64,000 bases of DNA, taken from assembly GCA_002914845.1 (NCBI GenBank), contig JXTC01000062.1:817717-881716 (forward strand), in the 5' to 3' direction. The notes under the pieces are model-generated. The model did not search any database and was not told where the DNA came from. It saw only the letters and a program-made list of their open reading frames with translations. The position numbers and the translations under genes are program-made. Positions 48,922 to 61,897 of the stretch are shown piece by piece (position 1 is the stretch's first letter; each line of letters starts with the position of its first letter). Source of the stretch: Trema orientale. Lineage: Eukaryota; Streptophyta; Magnoliopsida; Rosales; Cannabaceae.

Positions 48922-50354
48922 TTACCATGATCCTCCACCCAACATTCCAGTCCAATACCCAGTTGAATCCCCTTGCTCCTTAGTATTCTGCTCAATCCCA
49001 GAATTGGTACTTGAAATTTGCTTCAAATCCTCAAAAGGAAACAAGAGCCTCCCACTATTAGTCTCTTGGACACTTGGCAGGCTCCCATAGGCTGTACTTC
49101 CAAGCCCATCAAGGGAAAAATTCAGGCTTGGCTTAAATTCAGGTACTAAAGGAAACCCAGATGTGTATACTGAGGTACTGTTGGGATCTGGTACTGGAAT
49201 TGGCATGAAGGAATTGAACCCTCTCGAGGTAAGGCCAGTAAGAAGCTCCAAAGCTGAGAAATGGGTTGTAGTAGTATTAGCAGTAGTGGTGTTACTAGTA
49301 GTACTGGTACTAGTAGGAGAGGTATTAGAAGGAGAAACATGGGTCTTGTTGTTTTCAATGTTGGGTAATTGAACTTGAGAATTTATAGGTGGGAAACCAA
49401 GGTTTAGATCTTGGGCTTGGTTTATTAATTGACTAGTACTTGAAGGGTGTACCAGATCAGGGAGCCTAGTGATCATCTTTGATGAAGATGTTGTTGATGA
49501 AGATGATCTCTTGTTCTTCCTTGAGCCACCTCCAACTGGGATGTTTCTGAGGGACCCACCTTCAGTCCAATACCTTCTACAATTCTTGCAAAAGTATCTG
49601 GGTTGGGTAAGGCTGTAGTTGTTGTAGTAACAAAATTTGGTGTTGGTTGAACTGCACCTTGGGCAGTTTAGGGCTTGTTCTTTCTGAGGCCTTGTTTTCC
49701 TCTCTAAATTACCTGCTGATGAAGGTACCTGAGGCTTTGGGCATGAGTTTATGACTATTTCTTCTATTGGTTTCACCACAATTTCCTATATACACCACAC
49801 CACCCGAAAAAAAAAAAGAAGAAAAAGAGAGATTAGAAAAAACTTCAAGATCAAATTACAAAGAGTGAATTTAAAAGAAGAATATATATGAAAGGAAGAA
49901 AGACAAAACAAAACAAACAAAAACAAGTTTAAGTTGCTTTTTTGCTTTTCTCCTAACAAAAAAAGAGAGTGAAAAAAAAATTATAAAAGGGAGACTACTC
50001 TTTTTTTCTTTTTTATCACATAAGCAAAAGATAAAGTGAAAAGGTTGAATATTGAAGAACCGATAAAAACTAAATCCAATTCAAGTGGGGACTTCTTCCA
50101 CTATAACCCATATGAACATCATCATCTTTTTGCAGAAAGAATAAGAACACAAAAAAAAAAAAAAGAAAGAAGAAGAAGAACACCCTTTTCTCTCACTAAT
50201 AATAATATTCTACCTCTTTTATGTAATTCTCTTGATAAAAACAAGAAATTACAAAAACCCATAAAGAAAATCATGCTCTTAATTTAGGAAGATTATCAAA
50301 AAAACCAGCTTGTGATATTGATCTCTATACCTGTGGCCATTGAGCAGTATCCAT
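48922..50354 (-). CDS. Dof-type zinc-finger transcription factor, Dof4.6/VDOF-like
   Basis: Two exons: 50354-50331 (eight codons, MDTAQWPQ) and 49785-48922, joined by a 545-nt intron (GTATAG...ATATAG), giving 295 residues. The signature start [19 protein letters not shown] is shared by the Dof4.6/Dof1.8 (VDOF) group. The Dof finger spans about residues 42-94 with its C-x2-C...C-x2-C set ([19 protein letters not shown] and [18 protein letters not shown]), then GGSRKNKRS as nuclear signal. The C-terminal half is Ser/Thr/Asn-rich and ends in [13 protein letters not shown]. Dof proteins bind AAAG cores. VDOF genes act in vein and lignin development; transfer of that role here is inference. The micro-exon start is typical for the group and missed by simple frame finding. 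Confidence 0.95.
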
Positions 50355-50725
50355 GGATGAAACTGAAGAGGAGGAAGGAAACTGTTATCGTGAAAGAGAG
50401 AGAAAGAGAAAGAGCTAGAGAGAGAAAAATAACTTCTTTTTTTTTTTTTGGTAGAGAGCTGTTCTAAAGCTGGGAAAGGAATGTTTTTGAGAGGGTTTGA
50501 GTGGACGTTCAATGTGTTTGTATGACCCCTCGCTTTATGTGTTGGGAGTATGAGAGAGAGAGAGAGAGAGTGTGATATTATTTTGTGTTATATAACATAG
50601 TAATATTATTCTTTTTCTTTTTTTTTTCTTTTTCATTTTGGATTATTTTATTCTAAACTTAGTAATATTATTCTTTTTCTTTTTTTTTCTTTTTCATTTT
50701 GGATTATTTTATTCTAACTTCCCAG
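50355..50725 (-). promoter_or_regulatory. Leader and proximal promoter of the Dof gene
   Basis: CT/GA runs (minus-strand leader at 50390-50430; (GA)n at 50552-50571) precede the start codon. A 62-bp tandem duplication (copies from 50599 and 50661, opening AGTAATATTATTCTTTTTCT) lies in the presumed promoter. Confidence 0.55.
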
Positions 50726-51340
50726 TGGGAATATTTGTCTGCAGATTTAATAATTTAATATGATTGTCACATTTTAAAAAGCTTTTAAATGAAACTTTGT
50801 GGGTGGCTAACTGGCTATAAGGCTTTGTATGTTCATACACATATATATTCACATATACATGCACTATATATATGCACACACTCATGTCTCATTGCAAAGG
50901 CTTTTTCTCTTTTCTGACCAGAAAAACTGGGGTTAGGTCAGATTTCTATGAGTTTTATTTGGTCAGCAAGGTTTCAGATGATTCCCTTTCTGCAAGGTGT
51001 TTTTTGGTCTAATTTTGTTTTTAGACACCATGGATAATATTGATATTGATCTTGAGTTTTGGCTTATTATCATATAAAATATAAATGATAATTAAAGCGA
51101 AAAACATGAAAAATATGAAGCACAATATATATTGATATCACTTTAATTTCCCAAAGGAGAAAATAATTTATTTACGTTGAGATATATATAATGATGTTGC
51201 CTGCCTCCAGAAAATGGACTAAACTGCATTATCATCCAATCCAATTTGTTTTCCCCTTTGAAAACTGACTCCTAACATAATCATTTGATGGGTCATGTTT
51301 TGATGGACCAAAAATGAGCCAAAATGTAACTCACTTGTGT

Positions 51341-51430
51341 AAATTTGTCAATGGTTTAAATTCAAAACAATTTGGTTCTCATGAGTTGCTTAAATTTGTC
51401 AATGTTTAAATTCAAAACAATATGATGATC
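51341..51430. repeat. Two-copy repeat, 51-bp spacing
   Basis: AAATTTGTCAATG followed by TTTAAATTCAAAACAAT occurs at 51341 and 51392. Confidence 0.85.
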
Positions 51431-52979
51431 TCTACAAATATTATATATGTCTATATATATAAAGAACCAAATCACATTTGAATTCTCCTTCCAAACCCTA
51501 ATAAATACATGTATTTTGGTTTTTTTTTTTTTTTTTAGGTTCTTTGTATCATTTCCTTTCTTTCCTTTTTCTTTTTGGCTGTATGTTGTTGGCCTCTTAC
51601 TCCTTTTGAGACCCTTTTCTCAAACAGAGAAGCCATAAATTCAGACCCAAAATTGCATGCATGATTTTTCAGGAACATGAAAAAAAGCGACTTGACTGCA
51701 CCATTTTTACTTATTTTTTCAAAAGCCGACTTTTTAAGAACCCCCCATCACTTGCTAGCTCTAGCCAAACGAGGTACAATTTCAAACTACGTACTCATAC
51801 TGAGCTGCATTGCCTTTTTTGGGTAAAAATCATGGCTAGAAAAGGTTATTAATTAGCGCTAAGCCGCTAACCAAACAAAAAAAACAAAGATGACAAAAGT
51901 TCTTTTCTTTACATTCTTTTTTAAAATTTATTTTTATAATCACTGATTTAGTGGAACACTTGTCCCAATCAAGGATTTCTCGAAAAGAAAACTATGTACC
52001 GGAATTGATTAAGGGAACAACTAGACTACCGACTTAGCTGGCTACTACAATTATGGGTACAATGATGTTCTATAGTAATATTTTTTTTGTATATTGCTAA
52101 AGGGAAAATTTTATGCTCTCAAGTTACCAAAGTTCCAAATAGCGCTTCGCCACTTGGCTTCATATATAATATAAACATATACACATATATAAACTATAAA
52201 TGCTGTCAGTCAAATCTTCTACTCCAAGTATATAAATTTGGGGTGCTCATAATTCTTCCTATGATCATTGACACGCACATACATATAGATTCATACCCAT
52301 ATATATATATATATGTATAAATATATGAGTTATATTTATGTAGGTTAATTATATTCTGGTTTGGACTTAAGCACATGTATGCAAATAAAGTTAGCAGAAG
52401 TACATCTTATTCCGCAGTTCAGCGAAAGAAAAAGATAACCTTTTTTGCTTGGGTGTGTGTTTTGCGAAAAAAAAGTACACCTTTATCTTTGTCCATATTT
52501 TTCTTTAAAGTTTTGACTACTCCAATCTAGAGTACAAAATATAGTGTCAAACCAAAATACGTGGAATGATGACGGATGCAAAACCATTCGTGAGTTTATT
52601 ATGGTTATATGTGAGTACCAAAAGGTATATCATCCATAATTATGAATAATGTTTTTGAATATGGTAGGTATATTTCTTTCATATTTTCTCAAATTTGTAT
52701 TATTTTTAAGTATATATATATAATATGAAGTTTTCATATATATATATATATACACACATTAGTGATTAGTATGTATTTTCTATCACAAAGTTCTTATTTC
52801 TTTTAGTTAGAAAAAGTGAACGACATTTCTCTTCTTCTCATAGCTATGATAGATCCATAGCCCATATACACACTTTTTGGATGCCCTCTTGATAGTTCAC
52901 AAAGATACTAAGCGAAACACTGCCTAACATTTCACATGCGCATAGCAGTTGTTTAACTTGTCACTTAAGATTCCAAAGT

Positions 52980-53270
52980 GTGTGACTGACACGTGCGCCA
53001 CCCTGTTGGATGACAGATGTTGAGTTCAACGGCCCTGATTTGTTTGCTTTTGTCATTGTAATCATGTATTTGATTGATCAAAATGGACCCCACATACTTA
53101 ATCAGTGGAGGCCCACGTGTGTTATCTTCCTTTCTGAACAATCTGCAGCTATACATGACATCATTAGCGTTACCGAATCATAGTTCCCTCTATGGCCCAC
53201 CCTTAGTGCTTTCTCAACATTCGACACGTGTAGATCATTTGACGGTTTGATCCTTACCATGATTTGGACA
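52980..53270. promoter_or_regulatory. G-box cluster in a GC-richer block
   Basis: Three CACGTG motifs (52990, 53114, 53225) within 240 bp stand out from AT-rich surroundings, about 2.6 kb upstream of the Dof start. No coding frame of note. Could be a distal control region; function is inference. Confidence 0.35.
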
Positions 53271-56200
53271 ATTTCCCTCGTCCTAACTACCTTAAACTCT
53301 ATATTGTCACAGTTAACTTTCTCAAATATAAAACCATTAATTATTTGTCCTATCCTGTCAACCAATCATCTACCAATTTTTAATATCACAGTTTTGGAGA
53401 CTGAACAAGATTGTTATGTTTGCATCTAAAAGAGGAAAACTAACAACTAAAAAAAAAAAAAAAAAGAATTCTATCTTGTAACAAATAAAGGAAATGTCTA
53501 TGTGCGATTAATTTTGTTAAAAGTTTTTAGTAGCTTTTTCATGGCGTAATTATGTGAAAAGAAACAGATTTTCTAAGCCTATAACAATAAAATAGAATAC
53601 CTATAGTACTTGTGGTTGGAATGTTAAAAAATAGTGTTGCTCCCCCCCACCCCCACCCCCCTCTTAATAAACACTATTCAAGTTGACTATTGAACAAAAA
53701 TATTTTAATTGGAAAATGTAAGTGTGGTAACATTTCTTACATGGTATAAAAAGAGATAATGTTATAAAATGATCTTACACTTCATTTTGTTTTGACCAAA
53801 TTTCTGTGTTTAATTCGCTAATATTAGAAAACCCATTAGAATTTAATTTTTAATTATAAAAAAAACTTCTAATTTGACTACTTCTAAAATATGACCCTCT
53901 AATGTCGTTAAATTAGGGAAAGTGAGGGGAAGTGATAAAATTACCCTTAGTGAAACGATTTAGCCTAAAAAAAGGTTAATATTGTTGTTCTCCAAACAAT
54001 ATTTTGATTTTTCTAAAGACCTAATAACTGATAAAATATTTTCTAAACAACTATCCATAAATATAGACATAAATTAAAAATATAATATAAACAGAAATCT
54101 ACTATTTAGTAAAGGGAAATTTTTTTTCATTTCTCATCAATATTCTAAATTTAACTTATATGAAAAGGTCGGATTTTTAAAATAGTCAAATTATAAGCTT
54201 TTTCATTATTCGAAAAAACCAAATTCAATGGAATTCTCCCATATATTTCTTAAAACACACGGGATTGGAAACCAAAAAAAAAAAAAGACAAAATACAAGG
54301 CCATTTTGTAACATTATCTCGTATAAAAAGATAATATATATGAATTGCCTCATAATTTTTTTTAAAAAAATTATAATTCATATAATTTATATTGTAATAT
54401 TCACTTAGCCAAAAACATAAAACACAATTTAAATTCAAATTCTAAATTGATTGGAAACCACACACATATTAAGATAAAAGATACAACAATTTTACATACC
54501 AATGATTACTAGCCCACCTTTAAAGAAGACTACTCGCAAATGTTTACTAAGCGCTTGTTTGGATAATTATTATTATTTTTTATTTTAATGAAATGAAAGA
54601 TGAAGATTTTCTCAAGAGTTTGCTTGAGATGATTCAACCACCTTTTTCATTAAAAAGAAAGAGACATAAAATAAAAGTGTATCCAAGAAAATTTTAGTAA
54701 ATATATATAATTATAATCTCAAGAGAGAATTGGTTGAAACTTGCAATAATTCATATATGCAATTTAATCATCCTAACAGATACAAAGTTCAGTAAAATTA
54801 TGTGATGACGATCACTATAAGTGAGCAGAAGTCCTCCTTAATGTATATAGTCCAACATCAAATTTAATTTAAAGAAAAATGATACGAAACTGGTTCAACT
54901 AAAATTACAAAAGATTCATACATTTTGAATGCAATAAAAAAATATATAAAATATGTTTTTTTTAGTTTGGTAATATTTGCAAACTATATAATTCTGATAG
55001 CTCTTTCAAAAAAAAAAAAAAATTCTGATAGCAAAAATTACAGTGACACATTGTAATTAATGTAGAGCGACATCTTTTAAATTAAAGTTACTTTTGTTGA
55101 CAACACCTAAATTAAAAGAAATTCACAAATACCTCTTCTACCAGTTAAATTTGACTAAAAGTTAATTTTGGGCCTTAAAATATTTAATTAATTTTAAATT
55201 ATTTACATTAAAATAGCAATAAAATTGTTTAAATTAAAATACGGGCAAACCTAACTAGTGAAATTTTATTGAATAGTAATTTTTTCTTTGAATAAATAAG
55301 AGCATAGCCACTTTTTTTTTTTTTTTTTGGGGCTAGTTAATTAAGCATAACAACTGTCTTTTTCCTCATTAATTTATGCGACCTTTCACATACAAAATGA
55401 CTCTTTTACCCTCGGTTGAATAGCTTAATGCCCCCAAAACCAATCAATCTTCTCTATTCTTTCTTCTAGATATGATTTCTCTCTTTCAACCATGTTTCTC
55501 TCTCCTCGATCTCTACGACAGTATGCTCCTCTCTCCTTCCTCAATAATCTTCTTTCTCTGTCTAACAACGATCTTCTTTCTCCAACAGATTCTCTTTCTT
55601 CTCTCCCCCATTAACCTCTCACTCCTCTCTACTCTGACCACACTCTCTGCTCGGGTTCTGAAACTTACATCTGTCATGGCCAAACCTCGCATATGCGCAG
55701 TCCAACAACTAACGTGCTGCTACATGTAGATTTAGAAGGAATTGTCTTTCTCCTCAAAAAGTGATAGATTCTAACAGAGGTGTTATGTTTAATTAATCAG
55801 TTTTAAAAAGTGACATTTGCCAACTTAATCTCTTTTTTTTTTTTTTTAAGTTTCAAGAAGCATAATTGTAACTATTTTTAGTTTAGAGGTGTGTCAAACT
55901 AATTTTCATTTTCTAATATGTTATGATTTAATTTGTTTACAAATACATAGGATACAACTAAAATCTTTTGTCCAATCTATCCATTTCCCTCTAGAGACTT
56001 CATTGTTCTGTTTATGTATACCTCTCACCTACCTAGATTTTCACACCATATGAGAGGCGGTAGGACTTTTCTTTAATTTATACTTCAATAATATTTCTCG
56101 ATATCTAATGCATTTATTACCATTAAGCTATATCTACGGACGTTATGTCCTATCTAATTCTAAATCTATGTGTGATGATATATATATATATATTATAGTG

Positions 56201-56700
56201 GTTTTTTTTCAAATCTGAAAATTTTAAGGTCTTGATTCGAAAGAATAATTTATCTAATCAAAGGTCGATTGCTACAAGAGATGCGTTTCATCAATTGAAA
56301 GAGCCAACTCTAGTAATAAAATGTTTTCAAAGTCCAGATTTGAAAGATTTTATCTAATCGAAGGTCCGTTGTTACATGAGATATATTACAAAAGTCCCGT
56401 ATAGAAGCTGCTTTTAGCTTTTAAAAGTAGTTAGAGAAAAAATGGCGAGGGATGTGGTAAATTTCTGCTTTTGGTCAGTAGATTATAAAAGTTGTTATTT
56501 AACTACTACTTTAAGCAGAATAGAAGCAATATAAGAGTCGTTTTTCAAAATTAATTCTGCTGCCATAGTATAAATTGCTTAAAATATCACTCTAGAGCAC
56601 ACACAACATTTAAAATCTTAAACTTTCTAATTAGTTTTTTCAAATTTTATTATTCTCATTGAAGTTTTTAGAATGATATAATATCCATTTATTGATTTTA
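53270..56700. other. Gene-free AT-rich stretch
   Basis: No recognised gene. A CT-rich part at 55.45-55.73 kb has a short open frame that resembles nothing known. Possible decayed elements only. Confidence 0.45.
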
Positions 56701-56849
56701 ACATGAATTGAATCCCTAAAATTAGATAAATATTTGGATTTTTTTTTTCTGCGAAATACAAATACACAATACTATTATAAATATACATATCTTTTCCACA
56801 CCGATTTTGGCCCTACTGTAGTATTACTTTCAAACACTTGTAGCTGCAA

Positions 56850-57330
56850 TAGTGGACTTTTTGCTTCCACTGGTGGTAATGTAAACAAAAGAACCGCAGC
56901 AAATGGCGGCGAACAGAGGCCGTCGATATGGGGCATATTTTCTATGGTGGGGGCCAAACCCAAAATACGCAAAAACCAGCACCGTCCGCTTCCGGCCCAA
57001 ATCAGAGTCGCGCCACGACGTGGACCCTACAGTAGTCCACATGCACAGGCGCACACCCAAGCCCATTCCCCCCAGATAAAATAGGCGGTGCTAATGAGTT
57101 GGATGTGGGCCCCAGAGATTTTAGCCATGGGCCCCACAACATCTTGCACCTCTCCCGCGCGTGCCCACAACTGCCCCACAATAGTTTCAATTCCTTCCTC
57201 AAAATCAGGTAACGAATCCAACAACAGCCGTCCGATCAAAGAATGTTCTCATAATCTTAACCTGATGATGTCACGTGATCGGCCCAACCCCCACGTGGAC
57301 CGCATGTGGTAGTGCGTAACACGTCAGCAG
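56850..57330. promoter_or_regulatory. GC-rich block with G-boxes
   Basis: Unusually GC-rich for the window, with CACGTG at 57272 and 57292, ACGTGG near 57017 and GGGCCC runs. Overlapping short frames on both strands look like composition effects. It is shaped like a plant promoter, but no gene starts within the next 4 kb on either side. Confidence 0.35.
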
Positions 57331-58583
57331 AAAATAGAAAGAGAGGGGGAGAGAGAGATTTCTTCTTATTATTATATGCAACTTGGTTTGGTTGGGTTGG
57401 AGGGTTTAATTTATGAAATGAAATTGAAATGAACCACTTTTTTTTTTTCGAAGCCTCTGTGGTTTTGGTCCATGTAAAAGCATATATATTAAAATTTTAA
57501 AATGTTAAGATTATGTGATATTTTGGTTATTGGTCAATTTCGTCCGTCGGATTGGGCCACAGTCCTTTTTGGAAAAACCAGCGTAGAAAGATTTTAATAG
57601 GACCCACTAAATCTTAGTTGCACTAGTATTATTATTAGTATATATATACTGACTGAGTGGGGAGGAAGGTAGGGGAATAAAATTGAATCTGACATTCCAA
57701 TTGTGTCCATTTATTTTATTTGTGGTCATAATAAAGTGCAGCCCAAACTCTATCCCCTCCCCCCACCTTTTTTCTTTCCTTTTTTTTTTTCTTCAAATTA
57801 TATTGTTATTACAAAAACATGTTCGGTTAGATGGAATATGAAAAATGTATATACACAATTTTTCTAAGTTCTCCATGCTAAATTTATTTAGATCAGAAAA
57901 AATTTAATATATTTGAGTTGCAAAAAGGGGGAAAATTAAGGCGTAATTTCATTAATTCTAAATGTCTTGAATTTAAAGTCTACAAACTAGACCATATAAA
58001 ATAATTAACATCTATTAAATATTTGAAGCATGCAAAGTATGTACGCAAAAAAAATTCATGCTTAAGAGCCAAGTACACGAGGGAAGGGAATGCTTTTTTT
58101 TTTTTTTTTGAAGAGAGGTTAGGGAATGTTAGAATAGAGAAGGCGGCCTTATATATGCAACACGTGTCAAATTTGTAAAATTGCAAATTATTAAATTATT
58201 ATTAGATAAAACATAGGCTTCAAAGTGTGGAGGCTATAATTGAAATAGGGAAGGCCGGCGCATCAGAAGGGACCACAAGGGAAAGTCTGCCAAATTCTAT
58301 TTGAGGTGACATTATTATATGGTTAGTTTATGATGCTAATTTACTAAGATTTTGAATAATCAAAACTATACGGAAGAAGGAAAATGATCAACATCAATCA
58401 CTTTATTATTTAAATATAAAATTTATTGTTTTCTTTCAAAGTTTATGCATAATGTAATCTGTTACATGGAAAAAGGGTTGCTAAAGAGGAAAACAAGGGT
58501 ACTATCTTCTTCTTCTTCTCTCTCTCTCTCTCTCCCTTTTTTTGAAAGCAGGGTACTATCTCAAATGACAGAGTAGAATGAAA

Positions 58584-58665
58584 AAGTAACATAACTTTAA
58601 TGTAATTAGTAACATAACTTTAATGTAATTGGTACTAAGTAACATAACTTTAATGTAATTAGTAC
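58584..58665. repeat. Three-copy short tandem repeat
   Basis: AGTAACATAACTTTAATGTA, followed by ATT, occurs three times (about 58584, 58608 and 58638). Confidence 0.9.
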
Positions 58666-59164
58666 TAATCTGTAGTCTTGATTTTGAAAAAAAAAATGAT
58701 AAAAAATGATAAATTTTCCATTGAAGTGTACTACGAACAACTTAGAGTGACTTTCTTGTTCCATTTTCAAAAGTGTACATAAACTAAACACATCTTCAAA
58801 CACTTGAAGTCTTGTTCTCACTCAGTCACTGAAGACATTTTTCCTGAGTATGTACTAGCCAAAAATTTTCCAATTCAAGTTAAAAAGGAATTTGTTTTTA
58901 TTTTCGCGAGGACAAAACTCGGCCAAATAATTGCGATGAATTATATGTGTATGATGAATCCAAATCCTATATTCAAATTTGGTGCATCAATTTATGTCCA
59001 ATTAATTACAAGCACCATATCATCTAAAATCAGAACTTCTGTAACCTATATTTCAAGTTTATTATTTTCGTTTGATTTTTCAATATTACGTGACATTAAT
59101 TCATTAGTCAGATATGAATTGAAATACTAAAATTAGACTGAGAAATTGGAATCATGTACGACTG

Positions 59165-59375
59165 TTTAAGCTTGCGAAGGGCCATGAGACGTGGATGCTA
59201 CAATTGTATGAAGTGCCAATCATACAAATGAAAGCAGAGCCACCTGGTTGGTGCTTAAGAGGGCCTCAACCACAGGTCTTAGTTGAAATGCCTCCAAGAA
59301 ACTTGAACCCCATAGTCTTCCCCAACGGGGTACAGATATGACCGCAGCTTGGGCCAACAGCCCTCTCTAGGTTTT
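59165..59375 (-). mobile_element. Possible minus-strand SINE
   Basis: On the minus strand TGGCCCAAGCTG resembles an A box and GGTTCAAGTTTC a degenerate B box about 40 nt later, in a GC-richer ~200-bp island. Ends and target duplication were not found. Confidence 0.35.
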
Positions 59376-61692
59376 TGTTTCTTTTTAAGCTCTTTAATTC
59401 ATCACATTCATTTCATAAAGCTTGTCTTCTTACTTTGTCTACAAGATTAGAAAAAAATAATAATAATAAGAAGAAGAAAACAAGGAATATTTTAGGGGTT
59501 AAAAATGACAGATTGTAGCTTGAATTAGGGTTTTGTCTGGGCCTCATGTATGGCCCATTTTAATTGAAGTTTACCCCTAAAACTTCATGAGATTGGGGCC
59601 CGGTCCAACTGTAACTTTTTTCGCTAGAAACCAAAGATTATTTCTAATTTGTGGTGTTATACTTATACGTGGTATTGATGATGATTGATCTAATCATTTT
59701 CCAACATATGAATAAAAATATTGTTAGATGACATTTTGTGATCGTAGAAAATAAATGGTGCTCAACATCGCTGATAATGCTTAGAAAAGTAAAGTATATG
59801 TATGTGCATATATATTTGGCAACCTATATATGTATGTTAGTTTTACTCACCAAGTGACATTTCTCATAAATTTTTTGTAGTTAACTCTTATCTACGTTCT
59901 GCTTGCACTATCACATAATTGCGTGAGATTGGACATAAAACTTACAGTTTTATATACCAGTGGCATGTTCAAGTTCAACGTCACACATATTTAAGTGATA
60001 GAAGTATGGTTATAAATATCGGTGAATGACTTAGATGAGGTGTTAGGACACTCGAATTTTTTTCTAATGACCGTTTCAAGTTCACGTCGAACATATGCGT
60101 ACAATCCATATGGTAGGACTTAGGAGGTTACGTGGTTATGCCATGTAAACCTCTTCTCGAATAGCCATTTGAATTCATGAAAACATTAAAGAATGTTAGT
60201 TGTAAGTTTGCATAGGTCACTTTTCACTATAAGTTAGGCTAAGGCCCATTACTTAATAAATGATATGAACTTTATTTTTCAAATATTGTTACTACTTAAT
60301 AGTTAAATATTGGGTTCGTATTTTTATATGATTGCCTTCTTAATTGTAAATGTGTCTACATGTGCATTTGTTTTTAGAAAATCCAAATATAGTCACGATG
60401 GTTGCCCATACTAGAAAAGCACCGCTTGAGAGAGAAGCAACCATCAAAGGTCCACCATCTTTGTTTGCCTTTGAAGATGTCAAAAACAGCTTTCACCCCC
60501 CACCAATAATATTTATATTGTTTACTATGTATATATATACGCACATAAATTCTTCCACTGAGAAATTAAGTTAATATTAATATTCAAATATCAAGCCGTG
60601 CTACTTTGAACAAGTTGTCCCAAGCAATTCTCAATCGTCGCCATCGATCTTTAATCCACCCCCAAGTTTAGTATCCATCAATTTCTTTAATTCCACAAAA
60701 AAAAAAAAAAAAGAAAGAGTGAAAGAAAATAAAACCCTTTAATCACTAACTTTCCTTTAGGTCAGATTTTTTCTCCCAAAAAAAAGTATATATGATCTTT
60801 GCCTTTGCAAATCCAGTCAAAGGTCAACTTGGTCCAACATGGCTATTCGTAAAGAAAGGCAAGAAATTGTAGAACAATATTGAGGGAGTTTCAAGACAAT
60901 TTTAAAAGTGGAAAATTGAGTGTGCCGTATTCAAAGTTGGCCTTAGTAGTGGTTGGAGCTGACGTAGTGTCTGGTGAGGAAGATTTCTCTCTACTCTAGA
61001 ATCAGATTTGAACTTTTTCCATAAAAAAAAAAAACAAAAAAAGTATCAGATTTGATCTAATTAATAGTGTTATGTAGCAAAGAAATGAATATTAGTAGAT
61101 TCTTTCTGGCATCAAATATGTAAACTAATTAACCAATTAATAAAAGGGGGAAAAAAACGAAAAACAACAGCTTTGTCTCTACTATTTGGCTACATATATA
61201 TGAACAATATAGGAATTATGGTATGAATTTAGGGTGGTATTAGGGAGGTATGAATTTAGGGTCGTATTAGGGAGAAGTGGAAATAATGAGTGAGGTAAGA
61301 GTTGTTGGATGAGTTGTTGGATGAATTTATGGTATAGTGGTTATTTGCTTCGAATGATTTTAAGGGAGAAGTGATGAGACAATGAATTTCAAATACTTAA
61401 TACAAAATTTTCAAACCTTCCAAAATTGAAGAAGTTTTATAAGGAGGGGAATGCTAACTTATGTAGTAGAACGACACGGTTATTCTAATACTAAAACATT
61501 CCACTTCTTTTCGTTTTTTCCTCCCGGAGAGAGGATTTTAGCGTTCTTTTCTTACAACTCATACCAAACACAATATGAGAAGAGTGGTCTCCTTCCTCTC
61601 TCATTTTTTTTCCTCGATAATATGGGTTTCTTCCTTCCTATCTATTGAGACTAGGAGTTCATGTACACATATCATTGATTAGTTACAAAGAT

Positions 61693-61868
61693 TGTTAGTT
61701 TGTTAAGGTATTAGTTATGAGTCTCTGTTAGAAAATAGGGTATTGTTAAGCTCAATATTTTGAGCTATATAATAGCTAATAATTGTAACTAGTCATTATG
61801 CCTAATGCAATCAGATTCTTCTCATCGTTAGGAATTCTTTCTTTCTTTCACAATGTCTAAGAGCTTCA
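61693..61868 (+). mobile_element. Candidate 5' LTR of a copia element
   Basis: A short stretch opening with TGTTAG and closing with ...CTTCA lies just before the primer-binding site. The right edge is fixed by the PBS. The left edge is a guess between 61693 and about 61726, because the 3' LTR lies outside the window. Confidence 0.5.
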
Positions 61869-61871
61869 ATA

Positions 61872-61883
61872 TGGTATTAGAGC
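61872..61883 (+). other. Primer-binding site, initiator tRNA-Met type
   Basis: TGGTATTAGAGC differs by one base from the usual copia primer site TGGTATCAGAGC and sits between the putative LTR and gag. Confidence 0.85.
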
Positions 61884-61897
61884 ATTTTCTACCATTG

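Larger units (their letters stand above)
57340..61690. other. Gene-free intergenic stretch
   Basis: AT-rich with scattered simple repeats (CT run at 58515-58535; a 27-bp TATGAATTTAGGGTSGTATT repeat near 61221-61275). No coding sequence recognised. Confidence 0.45.

Noticed and set aside
56734-57239. Several overlapping frames on both strands near 57 kb
   Set aside because: They overlap in a GC-rich block, none shows a family signature, and the block looks promoter-like.
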